Below are positions 1 to 6,901 of a stretch of 64,000 bases of DNA, in pieces. The DNA lies in assembly GCA_002423435.1 (NCBI GenBank), contig DIWE01000010.1, positions 29,987-93,986 of the forward strand. The letters run 5' to 3'. A model generated the notes under the pieces. That model saw only the letters and a list, made by a program, of their open reading frames with translations. It did not search any database and had not been told where the DNA came from. Positions within the stretch are counted from its first letter, which is position 1; every line of letters starts with the position of its first letter. The position numbers and the translations under genes were made by a program. This DNA comes from Clostridiales bacterium UBA6114. GTDB taxonomy: Bacteria; Bacillota; Clostridia; Oscillospirales; Butyricicoccaceae.

Positions 1-623
1 GCTGGGCGTACGACATCGGCTACGGCGGCGTCGACCATGTGCTCGCGTCGGGAGAGGACGTAAACCTGTTCGTCATGGACACCGAGGTCTATTCCAATAC
101 CGGCGGGCAGTCGTCGAAATCCACGCCGACGGGCGCGGTCGCGAAATTCGCCTATGACGGGAAAAACACGCGGAAAAAGGATCTCGGGCTGATGGCCGTC
201 ACGTACGGCAATGTCTACGTCGCGCAGATCGCGATGGGCGCGGACCTAAACCAGACGATCAAAGCGATCGTGGATGCGGAAAGCTACCCCGGCCCGTCTC
301 TCGTGATCGCCTATTGCCCGTGCATCAGCCACGGGATCAAAACCGGCATGGCGTCGAGCCTGCACGAGGAGAAAAAGGCGGTGGACGCCGGGTACTGGCA
401 CCTTTTCCGCTACGACCCCAGACGCGGGGAAGCGGGGGAAAATCCCTTCATGCTGGATTCCAAGGAGCCGTTTGCGTCCTATCAGGATTTCCTAAACGGC
501 GAAATCCGGTACTCGCAGCTTAAAAATACCTTCCCGGACAAGGCGGACACATTGTTTGAGATGGCGGAGAAGCAGGCGCAGACGCGCTATAAGACGTATA
601 AGCGCATGTCGGAAAATCCATGA
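1..623 (+). CDS. nifJ: pyruvate:ferredoxin (flavodoxin) oxidoreductase, C-terminal part
   Basis: Partial gene cut by the left window edge; the reading frame is open from base 3. Family role: oxidative decarboxylation of pyruvate to acetyl-CoA with reduction of ferredoxin, a central cytoplasmic reaction of anaerobes. The visible part is the thiamine-diphosphate-binding C-terminal domain, recognisable by WAYDIGYGGVDHVLA and DTEVYSNTGGQSSKSTPTG, followed by the usual IAYCPCISHG stretch. It ends with a TGA just before a strong hairpin terminator. The family is about 1,170 residues long, so only about the last sixth is present. Family identity is secure. The symbol follows the common name for clostridial PFOR and does not imply a role in nitrogen fixation. 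Confidence 0.95.
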   Translation, partial: WAYDIGYGGVDHVLASGEDVNLFVMDTEVYSNTGGQSSKSTPTGAVAKFAYDGKNTRKKDLGLMAVTYGNVYVAQIAMGADLNQTIKAIVDAESYPGPSLVIAYCPCISHGIKTGMASSLHEEKKAVDAGYWHLFRYDPRRGEAGENPFMLDSKEPFASYQDFLNGEIRYSQLKNTFPDKADTLFEMAEKQAQTRYKTYKRMSENP

Positions 624-638
624 ATTTTGCGCAATAAT

Positions 639-682
639 GCGATAAAAACAGGGCAGACGCCCTGTTTTTATCGCGCTATTTT
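639..682. terminator. bidirectional intrinsic terminator between nifJ and the DUF3787 gene
   Basis: A 15-bp perfect stem (639-653 with 660-674) with a 6-nt loop. Its AT-rich arms give T-rich stretches on both strands. It lies between two convergent genes, so it can end both transcripts. Confidence 0.85.
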
Positions 683-834
683 TCGTTTTCGTCGACGTAG
701 TCCTTCGCGTTTTCGGCCTGCAGATTGCTCGGCTCAGCTACGTTTGAAACGGATTTCGTGCTTTCGATGTCCGACCAGGCGGCCGTTTCATGCTTCTCTA
801 TCGGTTTTCTAGAAAACCATAACCCACGTTTCAT
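676..834 (-). CDS. small DUF3787-type protein (spore-associated family)
   Basis: A 52-residue protein. The signature EKHETAAW...IESTKSVSNV...NAKDYVDENEK matches, from memory, the DUF3787 family of Clostridia, one member of which is annotated as a spore surface protein in Clostridioides difficile. I chose the ATG at 834 because AAAGGGG lies a good distance upstream and the family signature starts soon after it; the longer open frame upstream has no ribosome binding site. It is hydrophilic with no signal peptide or membrane segment. It converges on nifJ. A sporulation role is inference from the family only. Confidence 0.7.
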   Translation of the reverse strand: MKRGLWFSRKPIEKHETAAWSDIESTKSVSNVAEPSNLQAENAKDYVDENEK

Positions 835-1016
835 CTGAAGACCCCTTTTTTTTATGATAACTATATTTTTTGCCGTTGCGCAAAGAATATATAAACCAAT
901 ATTTGGAAGAGATTCGACTCCGATAAAATAACCACTTGCGCTTTTCATTTTCTTCCATTATATTGAATAAAGTAAAGGGGTAGTTTCGGGTAAAATGCGG
1001 ATGAATGAGGGGTTTT

Positions 1017-1871
1017 ATGAAACGTTGTGATGGCAGGTTGCTTCGATCCATCGGGCCGTTCGAAAAAATGATCCCGTATATCATGACCCGGCGCAGCGAC
1101 GCCCAGGTTTTCGCAAAGCAGCTGATCTGTACGGATAAAATAAGCGCATATCTCAAGGAAAAACGGCAACAGGGGCGTAATATCCGCTTTCTGCATTTTT
1201 TCATCGCCATTTATGTGCGCGTTATCGCCGAACGGCCATACTTAAACCGCTTTGTGATGAACAGCAGGCTTTACGAGCGCGACGGCATTTTCATCTCGAT
1301 GGCGGTCAAGCGCTCGCTAAACGACGAGGCGGAGGAGACGACCGTCAAATTCTCATTTACCGGGCGTGAAAACGTGTTTGAGGTCGCGGAGATCGTCGAA
1401 CGGAAAATCAGGGAGGGCATTTTGTCGTCCGCATCCAGCAATGTCGACCGGATCGCATCAATGATAATGTCGCTCCCCGGGAAAAAGGTGCTTGTCGGGA
1501 TACTCAAGGCAATGGACCGGCACAGCCTCCTGCCGAAGCTCCTGATTAACGTAAGCCCGTTTCACACCTCGCTGTTTTTTACATATCTGAAATCGATCAA
1601 CCTCGATTATATCTACCACCATCTTTATGATTTCGGCACGACGGGTATTTTTGTCGCGCTCGGCAAGGTCAAAAAGGTCCCCGTGGCGGAGGATAACGCC
1701 GTCGTCGTCAAAAGCTGCTGCGAGATCGGCTATACGCTGGACGAGCGGATCTGCGACGGGCTGTATTTCGCCAACTCCTTAAAGCTGGTCAAAAAATATC
1801 TCGAAGACCCGTGGCTTCTCGAAAAAGCCCCGGCGGATAAGGCCCGGACCGGGAAAGTAATTTTGCATTGA
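1017..1871 (+). CDS. stand-alone 2-oxoacid dehydrogenase E2-like acyltransferase domain protein
   Basis: A 284-residue protein resembling the catalytic domain of dihydrolipoamide acyltransferases (chloramphenicol acetyltransferase fold), without lipoyl or E3-binding domains. The C-terminal signature corresponding to DHRVVDG of E2 enzymes reads DERICDG here, so the position of the catalytic histidine holds glutamate while the Asp and Gly remain. An upstream HH pair (IYHHLYDFG) is present. No E1 or E3 genes lie nearby. The start is the ATG at 1017, preceded by GAGGGG; an in-frame ATG at 1005 lacks a ribosome binding site. Activity and substrate are unknown. Confidence 0.75.
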   Translation: MKRCDGRLLRSIGPFEKMIPYIMTRRSDAQVFAKQLICTDKISAYLKEKRQQGRNIRFLHFFIAIYVRVIAERPYLNRFVMNSRLYERDGIFISMAVKRSLNDEAEETTVKFSFTGRENVFEVAEIVERKIREGILSSASSNVDRIASMIMSLPGKKVLVGILKAMDRHSLLPKLLINVSPFHTSLFFTYLKSINLDYIYHHLYDFGTTGIFVALGKVKKVPVAEDNAVVVKSCCEIGYTLDERICDGLYFANSLKLVKKYLEDPWLLEKAPADKARTGKVILH

Positions 1872-1969
1872 CGGCCGTTCCGAACGCTTGACTTTTTGTG
1901 AAAATTTATGTAGAATTATTTCAATAAAGACTGTAGTCTTCGGCGCGGACCCTTTTCGAAATCATAACG

Positions 1970-2030
1970 AGAAATACCATGAAGGTATTTGCCTTCCCAA
2001 GGAGGGCATCTGTCCTGATGGTATTTTTTT
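1970..2030 (+). promoter_or_regulatory. candidate attenuator/riboswitch leader of the ECF S-component gene
   Basis: AAATACCAT (1972-1980) can pair with ATGGTATTT (2018-2026), which is followed directly by a T-run and so forms an intrinsic-terminator-like hairpin. Alternatively its first seven bases pair with GGTATTT at 1984-1990. A third hairpin (1991-1997 with 2001-2007) lies between them. Mutually exclusive pairings ending in a T-tract, 25 nt before a transporter start codon, suggest transcription attenuation. The ligand class is not recognised. Confidence 0.5.
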
Positions 2031-2052
2031 TATGTTGAAGAAGGGGATTGAA

Positions 2053-2589
2053 ATGAAAAATTTTACGACTAAAAAGTTAACGCTGTCCGCTGTTTTCCTC
2101 GCCCTCGGGCTTTTGCTGCCGTTTCTGACGGCGCAAATTCCAAGTATCGGTATGGCGCTTTTGCCAATGCATATTCCGGTTCTGCTCTGCGGTTTTATTT
2201 GCGGATGGCGGTACGGCCTGCTTGTGGGCCTTATTTTGCCGGTATTTCGCAGCATGGCCTTCGGGATGCCGCCGCTTTATCCCACTGCCGCCGCGATGAC
2301 CTTCGAGCTTGCCGCCTACGGATTTTTCACCGGCCTTTTTCATAATTTGCTGCCCCAGAAGAAACTGTTTTCCTACCTGACCTTGATCCTTTCGATGGTC
2401 GGCGGGAGGATTGTATGGGGAATCGCAAGCGCCTTTCTTTATGGCCTCGGCGATACGGCGTTTACGACGCAGATGTTTGTCGCCGGTGCTCTCTTAAACG
2501 CAATCCCCGGCATTTTGATCCAGCTTATTATCATTCCGCCCATCGTAATGGCTTTGAAAAGGGGAACTGCAATAGAAAATGCGGTCTGA
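2053..2589 (+). CDS. ECF transporter S component (substrate-binding membrane subunit)
   Basis: A 178-residue, very hydrophobic protein with about six membrane segments. It has the arrangement of ECF-type vitamin transporter S components: an N-terminal TKKLTLSAVFLALGLLLPF helix, then a PMHIPVLLCGFICGWRYG region. S components bind a micronutrient and share a common ATPase/EcfT module, which is not encoded in this window. The start at 2053 follows AAGGGG; the longer frame upstream runs through the leader hairpins and is unlikely. The substrate cannot be read from the sequence. The candidate attenuator just upstream suggests control by a small molecule. Confidence 0.8.
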   Translation: MKNFTTKKLTLSAVFLALGLLLPFLTAQIPSIGMALLPMHIPVLLCGFICGWRYGLLVGLILPVFRSMAFGMPPLYPTAAAMTFELAAYGFFTGLFHNLLPQKKLFSYLTLILSMVGGRIVWGIASAFLYGLGDTAFTTQMFVAGALLNAIPGILIQLIIIPPIVMALKRGTAIENAV

Positions 2590-2608
2590 AATGATTTGAA
2601 AGGCTACA

Positions 2609-2965
2609 TTATAGATACATAAAAAAGAGACCCCGCCAGATTTTGAACCGCATCCCGTCAAGAGGACAATGAAAAACTATAGAATTTTTCTCGGACAGCA
2701 GCAAAACTGCTGTCCTCTGGCTGCATCCACCCGCAAGATATTCCAGAACTGCTTGTCTCCTTAATTCGAGACTGTATACCCGGTTCTTCTCTGCCGGTGT
2801 CAGGCTCAATGCTCCCTCTGCACGATATTTCTGCGCCCAACTGCTTATAGACGAGGGCGCAACCCCGCCTCGTCTGGCAGCCTCCCCCCTTGAGATATTT
2901 CCTGCTATATACTCTCTGATGATTTTAACCTTTTCCTCAATCTCTACTTTCGACTTGCTCGGCAT
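2609..2965 (-). pseudogene. truncated IS3-family OrfA transposase (two helix-turn-helix units)
   Basis: The N-terminal about 90 residues read as an IS150-type OrfA with two consecutive HTH units (EAARRGGVAPSSISSWAQKYR, then a second RRQAVLEYL...QRTAVLLL unit). After SEKNS the frame runs into sequence that does not resemble transposase and through the left inverted repeat, so the rest of orfA and all of orfB are lost. The ATG at 2965 has a GGGAG site upstream. Family placement is from the HTH pattern only. Confidence 0.65.
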
Positions 2966-3059
2966 AGAAATACTCCCTTCATGATGAACAGTGTTTTTTC
3001 ATTTCACTGTCTCTCATTAAGGGAGCATATCATAATTTGGCGGGGTCTCTTTTTTTATG
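2618..3059 (-). mobile_element. internally deleted insertion sequence (IS3/IS150-like) with both ends kept
   Basis: About 440 bp bounded by inverted repeats of roughly 20 bp (2618-2637 and 3038-3059) sharing the core GAGACCCCGCCA with an adjoining A-tract. Inside is only the 5' part of an OrfA-like transposase reading leftward. The catalytic DDE orf is absent, so the element is non-autonomous and would need a transposase in trans. The right end abuts, and slightly overlaps, the stop codon of the DUF3842 gene. No clear target-site duplication was seen. Confidence 0.65.
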
Positions 3060-3474
3060 TTTCCTGGTTGCCGATAAACTCCTTTACCTGCCGCACGGCC
3101 AGATGGATGTACTCGCCGAGAGGCAGATCCTTCACCCCGACGACAGTGTTGTTGCATTTTGCGACCGGAATTAAAATTTTTTGCGCCCTGCTCTGGCCGA
3201 CTGCCAGCGCCATCGGCGGGGTGATTTCTCCCATCAGCGAGTTTGCCACCACAATCCCGATCGGACCGACGATAATATCCGCGTCGTGACAGTTGAAAAC
3301 AACCGGATTTTCGCCCGTCGCGCCGAAATCCGCGCCCGCCTTCAGCATGGACGCGGTCGCGATGCTGTTTGTGCCCAGCGCGATCAGCGCATATCCGGGC
3401 AATTCCTTTTTCAGGTTTTCCACAAGCATTTTGCCCATTTTTCCGCCCTGGCCGTCTATAATAATGATTTTCAA
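3055..3474 (-). CDS. DUF3842 family protein
   Basis: A 139-residue cytoplasmic protein of the DUF3842 family, found widely in Clostridia and of unknown function. It begins with a Rossmann-like IIIIDGQGGKMG loop and contains VGPIGIVVANSLMGEITPPMA. The start is TTG at 3474, preceded by GGAGG at ideal spacing. The last codon and the TAA stop lie within the end of the adjacent deleted IS, so the native C-terminus may have been altered by the insertion. The family is recognised with fair confidence; no function is claimed. Confidence 0.8.
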   Translation of the reverse strand: MKIIIIDGQGGKMGKMLVENLKKELPGYALIALGTNSIATASMLKAGADFGATGENPVVFNCHDADIIVGPIGIVVANSLMGEITPPMALAVGQSRAQKILIPVAKCNNTVVGVKDLPLGEYIHLAVRQVKEFIGNQET

Positions 3475-3509
3475 GCGGGAACCTCCAAATAATATCTTTA
3501 TACCGCTCA

Positions 3510-3760
3510 GTATATCATAGCTGCAAAGCAGCTATGGCAGACTGTAGACAAAGTACGTTCTCACGTCTTTTTTGAAAAAATGCGTTGCGCTTCGCGTGAC
3601 CATTTTTTCGAAAAACCGATTAAAATCTCTTTTTTTGGGAATTTCTTCACGCTCTCATAGCCGCAAAGCAGCTATGGTGTACTTGTCCAATTTTCGCGGT
3701 TGCAGCGAAAAGGACACAAGATCTCTGTATAATAGCCGGTATGCGGTTATTATATCATAA
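3510..3760. repeat. gene-free stretch with repeated palindromes
   Basis: The roughly 690-bp gap from 3475 to 4159 has no convincing gene. It holds two near-identical 21-bp palindromes (3516-3536 and 3656-3676, arms CATAGC/GCTATG around a GCAAAGC centre). Between them is a long imperfect palindrome (3568-3615, arms TTTGAAAAAATG/CATTTTTTCGAAA), and after them another (3682-3720, arms CTTGTCC..TTTTCGC/GCGAAAAGGACA..). This could be a degenerate mobile element or a structured RNA. No promoter or terminator settles the matter. Confidence 0.5.
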
Positions 3761-4064
3761 ATTGTTTTATCGTGCATAACATATTGCTCCTAGAAAAGCA
3801 GCGAAAATCCCCATTGATCGGCCCTTCTCAGAAAACGATCGAAGGCATATACTTTTATGGGAAATGTTTCTAAAAAAATTGAAGGATGATATAATTTTTA
3901 TTGCAGGGATCAGATTTCCGGCGCAGCATTATTTAATTGACAGAATACGGTTGCGGTTATATGATAAGATATAAAGAAATTGGATAACACATTTCGACGC
4001 GGCTGGATTTTTTAGTCCCGCCCGTCCTCCTTTTGTCCGGGTCAGATAATTAATGTCCGCTGAA

Positions 4065-4116
4065 TAAATGCGATCTACGAATCGCATTTACCGAAAGAGC
4101 AAATTTTGCTCTTTTG
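4065..4116 (+). promoter_or_regulatory. tandem hairpins upstream of the AbrB-type gene
   Basis: A perfect 10-bp hairpin (4065-4074 with 4081-4090) is followed at once by a second (AAAGAGC/GCTCTTT, 4094-4114) ending in a short T-run, 43 nt before the start codon at 4160. The second resembles an intrinsic terminator. The pair could be an attenuator or the end of an unseen upstream transcript. Confidence 0.4.
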
Positions 4117-4159
4117 TGATTCTGCTCCGGGAAAATACCGAAGGAAATGGGGACATATC

Positions 4160-5302
4160 ATGAACATACCTCGCTTTGACAAACAAAGCAAACCGGTAAG
4201 GCTTTTGCTGACCGTCGTGATCGGCCTTGCGGGCGGACTGATTTTTGTGGCCGTGCACATGCCGCTTCCATGGCTGCTCGGTCCGATGACCGCCTTGCTG
4301 GTCGGGGCGAGGTTCTGCAAAAAGATCCAATTGTACTGGCCGTCGAGATTAAGGGGCTGGGGCCTCATCGTCGTCGGCTACTCCAGCGGGTCGTCGATCA
4401 GCCGGGGTACTCTTTCGCAGATCGCCAAGGATCTGCCGTGGATGCTGTTCATGACAATCGCCATCATAGCCGTCGCCGCGCTCGCCGCTTTTATCGTGTC
4501 CAAGCTGTCCGAGGTTGATTACCCTTCCACTCTTGTCGCGGGATTCCCGGGAGGGCTGACGCAGCTAATTACCCTGTCGGAGGAGCTCGACGGCGTCGAC
4601 TGCACGGTCGTCACTTTTTTCCAGGTTGTGCGGGTGATCCTGATCGTTTTTTGCGCCCCTTTGCTTGTGTTCAGCCCGCTGTATTCGGTGGGGAATACCT
4701 CCGATTACACGGCGGCCGCAGTCTCGGCCGCGATGCCAATGAGCGAGCTCCTGCCGAAAATCGTGCTTTTCACCGTCATCTCGGTGCTCAGCGCCATATT
4801 GGCCAAAAAAGTGAAGCTTCCCACCGCGTACATGCTGGGCCCAATCCTGGGCGTCGCTGTTTTCAACGTAGCCGGAATCCATGGCCCGTCGCTTTCCCCC
4901 ATTCTGCTCGATATCGCGCAGTTCAGCATCGGCGCGTATCTGGGGCTTCTATTAAAGCCCGAAAGGCTGCAGAACAAGGCGAGGATCATTATTTTATCGG
5001 TTATAAACGGCCTGGTCCTGGTTTTGTTTTCTCTGGGACTCAGTTTTATTCTCGTAAAAGCGCACGGTATGGACGCCGTGACAAGCTTCCTCGCCACGGC
5101 CCCCGGCGGATCGGACCAGATGACCGTGATGGCAAGGGTCATCTCCGCCGATGTGTCGATGGTTACCGGCTACCAGATATTCCGTATCCTGTTCATCAAT
5201 TTCCTGGTCCCGCCGATACTGAAAGTATTCTGCAGGCGTTACTATTCAAAATGTAAACAGGCGGACGACAATTTAAGCCTGAGCGAGAATAATCAGAATT
5301 GA
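4160..5302 (+). CDS. AbrB family (duplicated-domain) membrane protein, putative transporter
   Basis: A 380-residue integral membrane protein. It belongs to the family variously annotated as AbrB duplication, putative ammonia monooxygenase or transporter (Pfam PF05145, recalled). The hallmark duplicated motif is visible twice: PLPWLLGPM..., with FPGGLTQLITLSEE in the first half, and PTAYMLGPILG..., with ATAPGGSDQMTVMA in the second. Ten or so membrane helices are expected. The ATG at 4160 follows AAGGAAATGGGG. It is monocistronic apart from a possible link to the dehydrogenase 370 bp downstream. These genes often sit beside organic-acid catabolic genes, but the substrate is unknown. The oxygenase name should not be taken literally. 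Confidence 0.8.
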   Translation: MNIPRFDKQSKPVRLLLTVVIGLAGGLIFVAVHMPLPWLLGPMTALLVGARFCKKIQLYWPSRLRGWGLIVVGYSSGSSISRGTLSQIAKDLPWMLFMTIAIIAVAALAAFIVSKLSEVDYPSTLVAGFPGGLTQLITLSEELDGVDCTVVTFFQVVRVILIVFCAPLLVFSPLYSVGNTSDYTAAAVSAAMPMSELLPKIVLFTVISVLSAILAKKVKLPTAYMLGPILGVAVFNVAGIHGPSLSPILLDIAQFSIGAYLGLLLKPERLQNKARIIILSVINGLVLVLFSLGLSFILVKAHGMDAVTSFLATAPGGSDQMTVMARVISADVSMVTGYQIFRILFINFLVPPILKVFCRRYYSKCKQADDNLSLSENNQN

Positions 5303-5356
5303 TTTTTCCCGGATACAGGCAGAGGCATAAACGCCTGGCGCTCCCATCCGTTTACT

Positions 5357-5386
5357 TTGATAGACCGGATAAACCGTCTATATAAT
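5357..5386 (+). promoter_or_regulatory. sigma-A promoter with palindromic spacer for the dehydrogenase gene
   Basis: TTGATA (5357-5362), an 18-bp spacer, then TATAAT (5381-5386). Most of the spacer lies in an imperfect palindrome (ATAGAC...GTCTAT), placed where a repressor would block polymerase. Transcription would start about 280 nt before the coding start at 5674, implying a long leader. Confidence 0.6.
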
Positions 5387-5423
5387 TCCCATACAAAAGG
5401 GGGGAGAAAATGAGTCCGTTAAG

Positions 5424-5572
5424 AAGCCCATAGCGCAGGGGCATAAACCCGTCTGCAAGACAATCCGAAAAACGGATGTTAAAAGTCTTATCCGCAAAGG
5501 CAACGGGCTTTTGCGCCGAGTCAAAGCACAAAACGTCCCGATCAGGGATGCCGTCATGGTTGACGTTTTGTG
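5424..5572 (+). promoter_or_regulatory. structured 5' leader of the dehydrogenase gene, class unknown
   Basis: Within the leader, AAGCCC (5424-5429) can close on GGGCTT (5505-5510). Inside that, AAGAC (5457-5461) pairs with GTCTT (5485-5489) around a hairpin ATCCG/CGGAT. A separate perfect 11-bp stem joins 5527-5537 to 5562-5572. No lysine, T-box, SAM, cobalamin or TPP signature was recognised. The bases from 5573 to 5673 show no further feature except the ribosome binding site AAGGAG. Confidence 0.4.
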
Positions 5573-5673
5573 ATCGCCGTTGTTGCGTAGTTGGTTTGGT
5601 GGAGCAGCCCGTAAATGCGCGATAAGCGAAGTTCGTAAAACCGGAAATGAAATGATGCAAGGAGTTAATTCGT

Positions 5674-6747
5674 ATGGCTAGTTATAAAATCGGCATATTG
5701 GACGGCGACGATATCGGGCTGGAAATCGTTCCTGTCGCGGTGGAAGTCTTAAAAGCGGCTGTAAAAAAATACCCCGGCGTTAAAATCGAATGGATTCCTC
5801 TCCCGATCGGCTATAAATCGTTTGTCGAACACGGCAAATCTCTCCTTCCCGAGGTCCTCGACACACTTTACAAGCTCGACGGCTGGATCCTCGGGCCGAT
5901 CGGACATATGGCATACCCGAAGGACCCAAACTGCATAAACCCCCATCCGATCCTTCGCCGCAATTACGATCTTGTGAGCAATATCCGCCCCTCAAAATCC
6001 TATCCGTCCGTGCCGTGCATCAACAAAAATGTGGACCTGATCATCGTGCGTGAAAACAACGAGGGCTTCCAGCCCGACCGCAATATGTATATGGGGACCA
6101 GCGACTGCATGCCGACGCCCGACATAGCGCTTTCCTTACGCGTGATCACGAGGCGAAACAGCTCGATGGCCGCGACGACCGCCTTCGAGCTCGCGCGGCA
6201 GCGCGGCGGGCTCAAAAAGGTCACCGCCATCCACAAAAACACCGTTTTCAAGCTCGGTTGCGGGCTTTTTATCGACTCGTGCAAGGAAGTCGCCAAGAAT
6301 TATCCCGACATAACGCTTGAGACGGTCGTGGTCGACACCTTCGCGATGAAAATGCTGATGAATCCTGAAAAGTATGACGTCGCGGTCACGACCAACATGT
6401 TCGGAGACATCCTTTCCGACGAGGCGGCGGGCCTGGTCGGAGGACTCGGCATGGCGGCCGGGCTGTGCGTCGGCCCGGATTACTGCATGGCGCAGGCGAC
6501 CCACGGCTCGGCGCCCGACATCGCCGGCAAAGGCATTGCGAACCCGTTTGCCATGATCATGTCGGCCCAGATGATGCTGTCCTGGCTCGGCAACAAAAAA
6601 GGCGACGGTGAGGCTGTCGAGGCCGCGAACGATATCCAGAAAGCGGCCGAGGACACGCTTAATGATAAAAGCTGCGTCACGCCGGACCTTGGTGGAACGG
6701 CGTCCACGTCCGGCATGGGCGAGGCGATCTGCCGCAGGCTGGCATAA
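5674..6747 (+). CDS. isocitrate/isopropylmalate dehydrogenase family protein
   Basis: A 357-residue NAD(P)-dependent beta-decarboxylating dehydrogenase, the usual size of this superfamily. Recognised parts are the N-terminal KIGILDGDDIGLEI (normally GDGIGPE), VDLIIVRENNEGF, the catalytic lysine region VTAIHKNTVFKL, the metal-binding MFGDILSDEAAGLVGGLG, and the cofactor loop ATHGSAPDIAGKGIANP. No leuA, leuC or leuD lies nearby, so a catabolic 2-hydroxyacid substrate (tartrate- or malate-like) is more plausible than leucine synthesis; this is inference. The start follows AAGGAG. A promoter, a long structured leader and a strong terminator make it a single-gene unit. Confidence 0.85.
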   Translation: MASYKIGILDGDDIGLEIVPVAVEVLKAAVKKYPGVKIEWIPLPIGYKSFVEHGKSLLPEVLDTLYKLDGWILGPIGHMAYPKDPNCINPHPILRRNYDLVSNIRPSKSYPSVPCINKNVDLIIVRENNEGFQPDRNMYMGTSDCMPTPDIALSLRVITRRNSSMAATTAFELARQRGGLKKVTAIHKNTVFKLGCGLFIDSCKEVAKNYPDITLETVVVDTFAMKMLMNPEKYDVAVTTNMFGDILSDEAAGLVGGLGMAAGLCVGPDYCMAQATHGSAPDIAGKGIANPFAMIMSAQMMLSWLGNKKGDGEAVEAANDIQKAAEDTLNDKSCVTPDLGGTASTSGMGEAICRRLA

Positions 6748-6767
6748 CGTTTATACCATTTTGAATT

Positions 6768-6814
6768 GCGGCGCGGATAAACCAATTGTCGGTTTGCCCG
6801 CGCCGCTTTTTTTT
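6768..6814 (+). terminator. intrinsic terminator after the dehydrogenase gene
   Basis: A GC-rich stem GCGGCGCGG/CCGCGCCGC (6768-6776 with 6798-6806) followed by eight T residues. Confidence 0.9.
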
Positions 6815-6901
6815 ATTGCATTTGCCTCGCCCGAATGTGTCGGCCTGCAAAAAAGTGGTATAATACATGTAATAAATAAAGCTGTGGAAAGGAGTGGAAT
6901 T

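Noticed and set aside
676..948. Longer minus-strand reading frame extending the DUF3787 protein to 90 residues
   Set aside because: The upstream part has no ribosome binding site and no family similarity; AAAGGGG before the ATG at 834 fits better.
3572..3760. 62-codon plus-strand reading frame
   Set aside because: It runs through large palindromes, has no ribosome binding site and no recognisable protein features.
5352..5660. 102-codon minus-strand reading frame in the dehydrogenase leader
   Set aside because: No ribosome binding site or family features, and it overlaps the promoter and leader stems on the other strand.
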